This document shows positions 1 through 8,400 of a DNA stretch of 16,417 bases, piece by piece. The stretch is from Bacteroidales bacterium (GTDB lineage: Bacteria > Bacteroidota > Bacteroidia > Bacteroidales > JAADJA01), in the NCBI GenBank assembly GCA_021107975.1, contig JAIORT010000451.1:1-16417 (forward strand), written 5' to 3'. Position 1 is the stretch's first letter. Each line of letters opens with the position of its first letter. Both the position numbers and the translations under genes were made by a program. The notes beneath the pieces are model-generated. The model saw nothing but the letters and a program-made list of their open reading frames with translations. It did no database searches and was not told the origin of the DNA.

Positions 1-225
1 TATAAGGGAATTTCTCTATAAACTAAATAATAATTTTCCTTTTGTTCGTATTTGAACACAAAGCGTTTATAACCGAACATAATTACTTTGTATGCTCAAA
101 CACCAAGCATTGCATTTGTCTTTAAACCAATTCGTTAATTTTAATGGCATAATTTTCGGGTTATTGCCGTTTTTTGAAAATTGAATACAAAATAAATTTC
201 ATTAACCATCAAAATTTTAATTAAA

Positions 226-2406
226 ATGAAAAAGTTGACATTATTACTTTTTGGGTTCCTTTTCTTTACGATTAATTCATTTTCATTTACTCCGCCTGAT
301 GAAGGGATGTGGTTACCTATGTTTGTTGACAGGCTGAATTATGTTGATATGCAGGATATGGGACTGCAATTGACCGCAGAAGAGATTTACAGCATTAATA
401 ATTCGAGCTTAAAGGATGCTATTGTGGGGCTTTCAACGAGCAGTACACCGAATGGATATTTCTGTACAGGTGGGATTGTATCAGATAAAGGTTTATTATT
501 TACAAATCACCACTGTGGATATGACATTGTCCAGCAGCACAGCTCACTCGAACACGATTACCTGGCTGACGGGTTTTGGGCAATGGATTTAAGCGAAGAA
601 TTGCCAAATGAAGAATTAACTGCTTCGTTCCTTATCAGGATGGATAATGTAACTGATAGTATCATTCCATTCCTCTCAGATACTTTGACAGAAGCAGACA
701 GACGTTCAGAGATAAGAGAAATCAGGAACAGGCTCGAAGAAGCAGCCTCGGAAGACGGTAAATATCATGTGGTTGTAAGAAGTTTTTTCGGAGGTAATGA
801 ATACTACTTATTTGTTTACGAGGTTTACGAAGATGTGAGACTGGTTGGTGCGCCACCATCATCAATCGGAAAATTCGGAGGAGATACCGATAACTGGATG
901 TGGCCAAGACACACAGGCGATTTCACTATTTTCAGAGTTTACTCCGCTCCTGATGGTTCTCCGGCAAAATACTCAGAAGAGAATGTACCGCTTAAGCCAA
1001 AACATTTCATTCCCGTGTCAATTAAAGGAGTTGAAAGAGATGATTTCGCCATGATATGGGGATACCCCGGAGGAACAAACCGCTATATGACCTCTTATGG
1101 TGTTCAGTATAATGTAGAAGAATTTGCACCGGCATTAATTGATCTTTTAGGAAAACAGCTTGAGATATTGAAAGAAGATATGGATGTTGATCGCGAAGTG
1201 AAAATTAAATATGCATCCAATTATGCCGGGCTGGCAAATGGCTGGAAGTATTTTATCGGTCAATCAAGGGGAGTTAAAAAACTGCACGTGATTGATAAGA
1301 AAAAAGAGATTGAAGATGATTTTACAAAATGGGTAAATGCTGACGATACAAGAAAAGAAAAATACGGTGATGTATTAAATGAGATTGAACAAGGATACAC
1401 TAAAATGGGTGAAATGATTGAACCTTTGATGTATTTGAATTTAGGTTTGATGGCGCCTGGTATTGTTTCTTTTGCTCAGGAATTCACTCAATATCAACAG
1501 CAACTGGAAGATATTAAGGAAAATCCTGAGGCTCCGAAAGAAACCGCAGAAAGCCTGAGAGAATCTGCTAAAGAACATTTCAAAGATTACAATGCGCCGA
1601 CTGATAAAAAGATATTTGCCGGATTGTACCAGATGTATGCGAATAATATACCGGAGGATGAATACCCTGATTTTTTTAAAGAGATAAACAAAAAATATAA
1701 AGGTGATTTTAATAAATATGCTGATTATGTTTTTGAAAAATCCATTTTTACAAGTGAAGATAAAGTGAATGCTTTCCTTGATAAACCAAGTGCGAAAAAA
1801 TTAGTTAAAGATCCTGCTTTTATACTTGCAGGAAATGTTATGGGATCGATGATGGCTGCCGGCGGTCAATACAGAGTTGCTCAATCTTCATTAAATCATG
1901 GCAAGAGATTGTTCATTGCCGGATTGCGCGAAATGAGTCCTGATAAAGTTTTCTACCCCGATGCCAATTCAACCATGAGGCTTTCGTATGGTTCGGTTCT
2001 GGATTATTACCCTGCTGATGCAGTACATTATGATTATATTACCCATCTAAGCGGTATAATGGAAAAAGAAGACCCGGATAATGATGAATTTATCGTACCT
2101 GCCAAACTGAAGGAGCTTTATGAGAAAAAGGATTATGGCAGGTATGGAAAAGACGGGAAATTGATCGTTGGCTTTCTGACCACTAACGACATTACCGGCG
2201 GAAATTCGGGAAGCCCTGTTATTAATGGTAATGGTGAGTTGATAGGACTGGCATTCGATGGTAACTGGGAAGCAATGAGCGGCGACATCGCCTTTGAACC
2301 GGAATTGCAACGGACCATCTGTGTGGACTCACAGTATATTTTATTCATCATAGATAAATTTGCAGGTGCACAAAACCTGATAGATGAGTTGACGATAATT
2401 CAATAA
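226..2406 (+). CDS. S46 family dipeptidyl-peptidase, DPP7-like
   Basis: This is a full-length exported serine dipeptidyl-peptidase (726 aa, normal for family S46), which removes dipeptides from the N-termini of oligopeptides in the periplasm. A signal peptide covers about residues 1-20 (MKK, a hydrophobic run, then SFS). The chymotrypsin-like triad is visible: His96 in TNHHCGY, Asp232 in WPRHTGDF and Ser661 in GGNSGSPV. Asn223-Trp224, nine residues before the Asp, matches the family's site for binding the substrate N-terminus. Known from the family: the residue 18 positions after the catalytic Ser sets P1 preference, Arg in DPP11 (Asp/Glu) and Gly in DPP7 (hydrophobic). Here it is Gly679, so DPP7-type specificity is inferred. 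The helical insert typical of S46 lies around residues 300-560. The gene appears monocistronic, with a terminator 25 nt downstream. The family call is firm; the substrate preference is inferred. Confidence 0.95.
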   Translation: MKKLTLLLFGFLFFTINSFSFTPPDEGMWLPMFVDRLNYVDMQDMGLQLTAEEIYSINNSSLKDAIVGLSTSSTPNGYFCTGGIVSDKGLLFTNHHCGYDIVQQHSSLEHDYLADGFWAMDLSEELPNEELTASFLIRMDNVTDSIIPFLSDTLTEADRRSEIREIRNRLEEAASEDGKYHVVVRSFFGGNEYYLFVYEVYEDVRLVGAPPSSIGKFGGDTDNWMWPRHTGDFTIFRVYSAPDGSPAKYSEENVPLKPKHFIPVSIKGVERDDFAMIWGYPGGTNRYMTSYGVQYNVEEFAPALIDLLGKQLEILKEDMDVDREVKIKYASNYAGLANGWKYFIGQSRGVKKLHVIDKKKEIEDDFTKWVNADDTRKEKYGDVLNEIEQGYTKMGEMIEPLMYLNLGLMAPGIVSFAQEFTQYQQQLEDIKENPEAPKETAESLRESAKEHFKDYNAPTDKKIFAGLYQMYANNIPEDEYPDFFKEINKKYKGDFNKYADYVFEKSIFTSEDKVNAFLDKPSAKKLVKDPAFILAGNVMGSMMAAGGQYRVAQSSLNHGKRLFIAGLREMSPDKVFYPDANSTMRLSYGSVLDYYPADAVHYDYITHLSGIMEKEDPDNDEFIVPAKLKELYEKKDYGRYGKDGKLIVGFLTTNDITGGNSGSPVINGNGELIGLAFDGNWEAMSGDIAFEPELQRTICVDSQYILFIIDKFAGAQNLIDELTIIQ

Positions 2407-2431
2407 GACTTTTTTAAAAATTTAGGAGAGG

Positions 2432-2459
2432 GGGCTTGGTTATAATCAAGCCCTTTTTT
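2432..2459 (+). terminator. Rho-independent terminator after the S46 peptidase
   Basis: A 7-bp GC-containing stem (GGGCTTG at 2432-2438 with CAAGCCC at 2447-2453) and an 8-nt loop are followed at once by six T residues (2454-2459). It lies 25 nt after the peptidase stop codon and separates it from the toxin-antitoxin cassette. Confidence 0.8.
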
Positions 2460-2571
2460 ATTGCGGAAGCTCTTTCGGATTTTAGGGTTGGGGAATTTAG
2501 CAAGGCTAATCCAAAAGTTAATATCCAAAGCAAATAGTTATTTGTTTCGATTTTTTTATGAATATTTTAGT

Positions 2572-2579
2572 TATCTTTG
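2572..2579 (+). promoter_or_regulatory. Bacteroidota-type -7 element before toxin-antitoxin cassette 1
   Basis: TATCTTTG is a perfect match to TAnnTTTG and lies 18 nt before the ATG at 2598. That predicts a very short 5' leader. No good -33 TTTG is found at the usual spacing; the nearest, at 2541-2544, is 27 nt away. The assignment rests on the -7 box alone. Confidence 0.4.
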
Positions 2580-2597
2580 TCATAAATCTGAAAAATT

Positions 2598-2834
2598 ATG
2601 GATACAATAGCTGCAAATAATAAATATAATATAGAGCTTTCTTTTAATGAGATACTAAAATTGATCAAATCACTTTCAATTGATGATAAAATTTTATTAG
2701 AACAGGAATTGGAAAGAGAAACATTAATCCTCAGATCTGAAAGGTTATCCGAAAGGATAAAAGAAAGCAAAATAACAATGGATGAAATTGTTAATGAGGT
2801 AAAAGCTGTAAGAAGAAGCAGATATGAAAAGTAA
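2598..2834 (+). CDS. Putative antitoxin of a PIN-toxin cassette
   Basis: This is a small 78-residue protein, mostly helical in character. Residues 13-45 contain a leucine/isoleucine-rich pattern (ILKLIKSLSIDDKILL, then an acidic ELERET run) of the kind seen in short proteins paired with PIN toxins in Bacteroidota. The C-terminus is basic (KAVRRSRYEK). No ribbon-helix-helix or AbrB motif is obvious. The antitoxin role is inferred from size, position and the 11-nt overlap with the PIN gene (ATG at 2824, stop ending at 2834), which implies translational coupling. Antitoxins of this kind normally bind and block the PIN nuclease and often repress their own operon. The start at 2598 fits the -7 element at 2572-2579. 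Confidence 0.7.
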   Translation: MDTIAANNKYNIELSFNEILKLIKSLSIDDKILLEQELERETLILRSERLSERIKESKITMDEIVNEVKAVRRSRYEK

Positions 2835-3237
2835 GATATATGTCTTAGATACAAATATCTGGGTTAGCTTTATCATTGGCAAGAAAATTCATGAACTTGT
2901 ACAAATTATAATAGATAATAATCTTAAAGTATTAACCTGTGACCAACTAATTGGCGAACTGAAGGATGTATTGCATAGGCCAAAGTTTTCCAAATATATT
3001 TCAAAAGGAGACATTAATGAAGCGATTATTATACATCTTAAAACTACTAAAAAGACAGAATGCAAAAATGTCTTAAATGGTTTCAGAGATAGAAATGATA
3101 ATTATTTACTTGGGCTCAGCAAAGCTGGTAAAGCAGGCTATTTGGTTAGTGGTGATAATGATATTTTAGAAAGCAAAATTAAGCCTCCTCCGCTTATAAT
3201 CAGCATGAAAGAATTTCTTAATCTTTTTAATCAATAA
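2824..3237 (+). CDS. PIN-domain toxin, COG1569-like (putative RNase)
   Basis: This is a 137-residue PIN-domain protein, the usual size for the family described as 'putative toxin component, PIN family' (TIGR00305/COG1569). The N-terminal strand reads IYVLDTNIWVSF with Asp9. Glu45 lies in LIGELKDVL, Asp89/Asp92 in FRDRNDNYLLGL, and Asp111 in the characteristic VSGDNDIL. Together these form the acidic metal-binding cluster of PIN nucleases, so the active site looks intact. Known members cleave RNA with Mg2+ or Mn2+ and are neutralised by the protein encoded just upstream. The gene overlaps the antitoxin by 11 nt and is probably translated from the same mRNA. The RNA target cannot be inferred from sequence. 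Confidence 0.85.
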   Translation: MKSKIYVLDTNIWVSFIIGKKIHELVQIIIDNNLKVLTCDQLIGELKDVLHRPKFSKYISKGDINEAIIIHLKTTKKTECKNVLNGFRDRNDNYLLGLSKAGKAGYLVSGDNDILESKIKPPPLIISMKEFLNLFNQ

Positions 3238-3243
3238 ATTAGT

Positions 3244-3269
3244 AAAAAAATCATAATACAGATTTTTTT
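3244..3269 (+). terminator. Possible weak terminator after PIN cassette 1
   Basis: A perfect 9-bp inverted repeat (AAAAAAATC at 3244-3252 and GATTTTTTT at 3261-3269) with an 8-nt loop ends in seven T residues, 6 nt after the toxin stop. It has only one G:C pair, so the stem is weak. The A-tract/T-tract layout could act in either direction. Confidence 0.35.
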
Positions 3270-3321
3270 CAGTTATTATATCATTTCCTATTGCTGTGAG
3301 ATATCTGTTCTGATTTTTCTT

Positions 3322-3329
3322 TAGTTTTG
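3322..3329 (+). promoter_or_regulatory. -7 element for the beta-barrel/S41 operon
   Basis: TAGTTTTG matches TAnnTTTG exactly and lies 24 nt before the ATG at 3354. A TTG start at 3327 would fall inside this box, which argues for the downstream ATG. No -33 TTTG is seen at the usual spacing. Confidence 0.4.
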
Positions 3330-3353
3330 TTCCCTAACTTACACTTTTCACCT

Positions 3354-4247
3354 ATGCGATTTACATCACTATTACTTATAACCTGCTTACTGTTTTTTAT
3401 CAACAACAGCTTTACACAGGAAACCAAATCCGAACGCAAGCAACAAAAAAAACTGGAACGAAAAGCAAGGGATAAATACTTAAATGCCGGCATTGGCTTT
3501 GCATGGATGAGCGCAAAAGATAAAGCCACCTCACCTCTGCTTTATTCCGGATTGATTGGACTAAGTAACCTGGAATACCTTGTTCATTCCGATAAACTGA
3601 TTAAAACCTTTGACCTGGCAGTAGGAGCAGGTTATCTGAAAACCAATAAAGATACGCATTATGGATTGACAAGGGGATACGAAACCGGTATTTACTTCAA
3701 TTTTCGGTTTACGCATATATACAGGGTAATGCTGTTAGTAAATAATAAAATCAACTGGTATCTTGGACCTGCTTTGGATTTTTCAAACTATTCGAGAATC
3801 AATTTCAAATATGGAAATGCATTATATAATTACGAATATATGACCGGGGTCGGATTGTCAACCCGGTTTGAGTTTCCATTCAGTTACAAAAGTAAAGATT
3901 GTAAATTACTTGGCATGAAATTACGTCGTCGCGACCGTGATCTCAGGTTAAGCTGGCAACTTTATTTCCCGGTTTTCACCTCTATCTATCGTCCGGGTTA
4001 TGTTACAATTATTAATTTTGCCGACCCTGAAACACCGTTAATAAACCCCGATAATCTGAAAACAGGACTCTTTACTTATTTTCATATCAGTTCGGAGGTT
4101 GAACTTTATTACAAACTTCACAACGGAAACATGCTAAAATTAACCTACTTATGGGAGTTCCATCAATACAATCCTGGTTATAACAAAGTTCAGGGATCAC
4201 TTAACGGATTATACTTTTCATTTATTTTCAAATTCAATAAGAAATGA
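3354..4247 (+). CDS. Exported outer-membrane beta-barrel-like protein
   Basis: This is a 297-residue exported protein that I cannot assign to a named family. A signal peptide covers about residues 1-22 (MRFTSLLL, a hydrophobic run, then NNSFTQ). A short, highly charged Lys/Arg/Glu segment follows at about 23-41, then a series of alternating polar/aromatic strands ending in FSFIFKFNKK. That pattern suggests a small outer-membrane beta-barrel. The ATG at 3354 was chosen because it opens directly into a signal peptide and lies just downstream of the -7 box at 3322-3329. An in-frame TTG at 3327 would start inside that box. The stop overlaps the start of the S41 protease lipoprotein (ATGA), so the two are probably made together and may act together at the outer membrane. 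The barrel fold is inferred from the strand pattern only. Confidence 0.75.
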   Translation: MRFTSLLLITCLLFFINNSFTQETKSERKQQKKLERKARDKYLNAGIGFAWMSAKDKATSPLLYSGLIGLSNLEYLVHSDKLIKTFDLAVGAGYLKTNKDTHYGLTRGYETGIYFNFRFTHIYRVMLLVNNKINWYLGPALDFSNYSRINFKYGNALYNYEYMTGVGLSTRFEFPFSYKSKDCKLLGMKLRRRDRDLRLSWQLYFPVFTSIYRPGYVTIINFADPETPLINPDNLKTGLFTYFHISSEVELYYKLHNGNMLKLTYLWEFHQYNPGYNKVQGSLNGLYFSFIFKFNKK

Positions 4248-5260
4248 AAAAGATAACAATCATTATTATTTCCGCCATTTTTATACTTACATCTTGTGAG
4301 AAGGTTTTATTAGAAAAAGACCCCGCAAACAATCCAGTCGAGAATTTCGAAAGCCTCTGGAAAACAGCGAATGAAAAATACTCTTTTTTTGAGTATAAAA
4401 ATATTGACTGGAATGAGGTTTACAACATTTACCGCCCGCAAATCAGTGATAATATGTCTGATGAACATCTGTTCTACGTGTTGGGTAACATGCTTACTGA
4501 ATTGCGTGACGGACATGTTAATCTTGTGTCTCCGTTTAATATTGCGCGTTACTCTTTTCAATATCCCAACCCTGAAAATTTTAATTTCAGGCTTCTTAAG
4601 GATAATTATATCGGATGGGACTATAACATAACAGGCCCGTTAAATAATACTTTTATTGAAAGGGGCGGACATCTGATCGGTTATATTTATTACGGCTCAT
4701 TCTCACGGATGGTAAGCACCTGGCATATTGACTATGTTATTTCACGATTCAGGAACACCAAAGGGATCATCCTTGACATGAGGAGTAATGGCGGAGGGAC
4801 GGTTACCAATATTCACACAATCGGCAGCCGTTTTGCAGATAAGAAAAGGCTGATTTATTCCTCAGCATTAAAAAATGGTTCAGGGCATAATGATTTTGGC
4901 GATCCTGCCGAAGTCTATATGGAACCCGGTGGTAGCAGGCAATATACCAACAAAGTGATCTTTCTGACAAATCGTGGTTGTTTTAGCGCTACCTCCTTTT
5001 TCTCTACAGCCATGAAAGCCTTTCCTCATGTTATTCAGATTGGTGATACAACCGGTGGCGGGATGGGCGCTCCGGCAGGCTTTGAATTACCCAATGGCTG
5101 GAGTTACAGATTTTCTTGCTCCAGAACTATTTCAGCAGATGGGCATAATTGGGAAGATGGCATACCACCCGATATCGTTGTTTGGATGGACCCGTTAAAT
5201 GAAGCACAGGGAATTGATGATATTATGGAAAGGGCGATAAAAGAAATTATTGAAGATTAA
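4244..5260 (+). CDS. S41 family peptidase (tricorn/S41B-like) lipoprotein
   Basis: This is a 338-residue protease of family S41. The signal peptide ends in a lipobox, LTSC, with lipidated Cys18, so the protein is probably membrane-anchored. Visible family motifs are LRDGHVNL with His91, the core strand GIILDMRSNGGG (residues 174-185), nucleophile Ser248 in GCFSATS, GDTTGGG at 267-273, and WEDGIPPDIVV at 303-313 with Glu304. The Lys expected after the TxG motif in Ser/Lys-type (CtpA/Tsp) enzymes is absent, while the His and Glu positions fit the Ser/His/Glu arrangement of tricorn-type S41B enzymes. This subfamily call is an inference. No PDZ domain is evident and the protein is short for the family. 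No acidic surface-export signal is obvious after Cys18. The gene overlaps the upstream barrel gene by 4 nt (ATGA), indicating a coupled operon. Confidence 0.88.
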   Translation: MKKITIIIISAIFILTSCEKVLLEKDPANNPVENFESLWKTANEKYSFFEYKNIDWNEVYNIYRPQISDNMSDEHLFYVLGNMLTELRDGHVNLVSPFNIARYSFQYPNPENFNFRLLKDNYIGWDYNITGPLNNTFIERGGHLIGYIYYGSFSRMVSTWHIDYVISRFRNTKGIILDMRSNGGGTVTNIHTIGSRFADKKRLIYSSALKNGSGHNDFGDPAEVYMEPGGSRQYTNKVIFLTNRGCFSATSFFSTAMKAFPHVIQIGDTTGGGMGAPAGFELPNGWSYRFSCSRTISADGHNWEDGIPPDIVVWMDPLNEAQGIDDIMERAIKEIIED

Positions 5261-5485
5261 ATTTTTTATCCCGTTGTCGGGAATGATAATAACAGAAAAA
5301 TTATTTGATGATGAACATGTTTTTAAAACAAAAAAGAAAATTAATAATAATTAACTACCAGAAAAACTTATATACAAAATTGTACTGTTTCTTGGTATTT
5401 ATTATTTCCTTTTTAGAACCTAAACGGCAATTATCAGTATAAAATCTTTATAAGTTTTAGATGTGCTAATAAAATAATTAAGCAA

Positions 5486-8400
5486 ATGCCCAGGAATTTT
5501 AAAATATATATTACAACATTTCTTTCTGTACTTATACTTTCTTCTATAGCCCAGCGCAACACCTTTATCAACTATTCATTAGAAGAAGGACTTCCACAAT
5601 CGAGTGTAATATCTCTTTACCAGGATCGTAATGGCAATATCTGGATAGGTACGCAGGGTGGTGTTTGCAAATACAACGGAAAAACATTTACAACCTTTGA
5701 TACAAGGCATGGATTGGGCGGGAATCATATTACTGCTATTTCACAGGATAAAAAAAGAAGATATTGGTTTGGTCACAGGTACAAAGGTTTATCGCTTATG
5801 CAGGGAAAAGATATTTTACATATCGATCTGACCAAAGAAAGGATTAATGTGATTAAGGAAGATTTGAACGGAAATATCTGGATCGGTACAGACGGGGATG
5901 GTATTTTTATTCTTCCAGAAGATAAAGAGGTAAAAGCTGAAAATTTTATTCAGTTATCCACTCATCCTGATTCAACAACATCAAAAATATATAACATCTT
6001 CGTAGAAGATACCGGCAAAGTATGGGCAGGAACTAATAGCGGTATCAGAATCATTAAATTCGGCAATAATTTTCAGCAACCGAAAGTATTAGAATTTAAT
6101 ATTGAAAACAGTTGTTTGCCTTTTCAAAGAGTTCTCTCAATTATACGAGAAAATGATTCTGTGATTTGCTTATTGGGTTATGACGGATTGGCTAAGGTGC
6201 ATAGAAAAAAATCTCCCGATTTTAAAAAAGTTGATTGTTTTCCTTTTAACGGAAATATACAGCTAAATTTCCTTCATAATATAATTTGTGATAAAACAGG
6301 CACAATTTGGGGTACGGGTGATTATGGAATTTTTCAACTGAAGAATAAAGTTTTTAAATTTTATACACCGGAAACGGGATTGTTTAATGATCTGGTTAAT
6401 ACAATGATACATGACCATGAAGATAATATCTGGATAGGAACTATGAATTCGGGCATATATAAATATTCAGGAGATAAATTTTTAGTTTTTGATAATCAGT
6501 CCGGATTAATTGATAATGTGGTTAATTCCGTTATTGAGGATAACGAAGGAAATATCTGGATTTCTACTGGAAAAGGAGTTAGTAAATTCGACGGTAAAAA
6601 ATACCGGCATTTTACAACCCAAAATGGTTTATTGAGCAATTCGGTTGATGTGCTTTTCGAAGACTCCAAAGGTAATATCTGGATGGGTTATTATCTTGAA
6701 GGTGGTTTAATGCGATATGATCCGCAATCAGGAAAATTCAGGACTTTTACAACTGACGATGGCTTGATGACCAATTCCGTAATTACTATTAATGAAGATA
6801 AAGATGGAAATGTGTGGTTTGCTACTTTAGGGTATGGCGTTTCAAAATATACTTATCCTGATAAAGGAAATCCTGAAAACTTTGAGACTTATACTGTTGA
6901 AGACGGGCTTTGCAGTAATATTATCTGGACAATTCATAAAGACAGACAAAGAAACCTCTGGTTTGGCAGTGATAATGCAGGTTTAACTAAATACAACGGT
7001 AAAAGCTTCACAACTTATAACGAAAAAGACGGGCTGACAAACCTAAGCGTCGGTGCCATTACACACGACAGCAGAAATAATTTATGGATCGCAACTATTG
7101 GCGGTGGTATCTTTAAATTTGACGGCACGCAATTTACTAACTACAGTTTAGAAGATGGTCTTGGTTCAGATAGTCCATACAGCATTATATGCGATGACAT
7201 GGATTATGTTTGGATTGGAACAAATTCAGGAATAGATAAATTTGATCCGGTTAACGAAGTTTTTAAACATTACGATAAAGCAGATGGTTTCCTCGGCATT
7301 GAAAGTAATCAGAATGCTATTTGTAAAAGTCGTGATGGAATTTTGTTGTTTGGAACCATTAACGGAGTGATCAGGTTCGATCCTGCCAAAGATTATTTGA
7401 ATACAATTCCTCCGGTTACGACGATTGAAAACATAAAATTATTCTTCAATGATTTTGATTACAACAGTTATTCAGATTCGATTCACCCGGAAACTCTTTT
7501 ACCTGTTGGCATGGTTTTACCTTATAACAAAAACCATCTGACATTTGGATATATTGGAGTAAGCCTGACGTCGCCCGATAAGGTTTGGTATCAGTATAAA
7601 CTTGAAAACTTTGATCCTGATTGGATCCCGCTGACTCAATCAACGATTGCCACATACACCAATATTCCTCCGGGCGATTATATCCTTAAAGTTAAAGCCT
7701 GCAATAATGATGGTTTCTGGAATGATAAACCGGCAAGTTTTTCATTTACAATTCAACCCGCGTTTTGGCAAACCTGGTGGTTCAGGATTTTGGCATTTCT
7801 TTTTATAATAAGCCTTGTTTCTTTGTTTATCAGGCTTAGGATCAGAAATATCAATGCACAAAAAGTAAAACTGAAGCGGTTGGTGGATGAAAAAACTCTT
7901 GAATTACAACAGGAAGCCAAAGAACGTAAAATAGCCCAGGAAAAAGCAGAACAGGCTGATATGCTTAAAACAGCTTTTCTTGCAAATATGTCGCATGAGA
8001 TACGGACACCGGTGAGTTCAATTATCGGTTTTGCTGATCTTTTAAAAGAAGGTACTGCAAATAATATTGATAAAGATCAATGTCTCGATCATATCGTTAT
8101 GAGTGGAAAAAACCTGCTTAATCTTATCAATGACATTATTGATATATCAAAAATTGAAGCCGGTCAGGTAAGAATAGAAAATGAAGAATTCAAATTAAAC
8201 AGTTTGATAGCTGAAATATTTACAACTTTCTATGAAAAAATTAACAAAAAAGAAAAGGATATAATTTTAAAGATAAAAAGAGGTACGCCAGATAAGAATT
8301 TCACAATTGTTGCCGATCCATACCGGTTGCAACAAGTTTTAACAAACCTGATTGGAAATGCTCTTAAATTTACTGACTCAGGATTTATTGAGTTTGGATA

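Noticed and set aside
83..90. TTACTTTG as a -7 element for the S46 peptidase gene.
   Set aside because: It misses one invariant base of TAnnTTTG, is about 135 nt from the start codon, and the nearest TTTG (51-54) is 28 nt away, too far for a -33.
3327..3353. A nine-codon N-terminal extension of the beta-barrel-like protein from a TTG start.
   Set aside because: The TTG lies inside the predicted -7 box, and the signal peptide begins cleanly at the ATG at 3354.
5269..5282. Short hairpin TCCCG-TTGT-CGGGA just after the S41 stop.
   Set aside because: Only 5 bp and no T-tract follows on the plus strand, so it is not supported as a terminator; it may be chance or a small repeat.
5308..5442. A 44-codon plus-strand reading frame upstream of the hybrid sensor, with a hydrophobic middle.
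   Set aside because: Lys/Asn/Ile-rich composition is what AT-rich intergenic DNA gives by chance; no start signal or recognisable motif supports it.
5620..7390. Regular recurrence of sequence encoding G-N-I-W-I-G-T, resembling a DNA tandem repeat.
   Set aside because: The repetition is at protein level (propeller blades) with diverged codons, so it is not a DNA repeat array or CRISPR.
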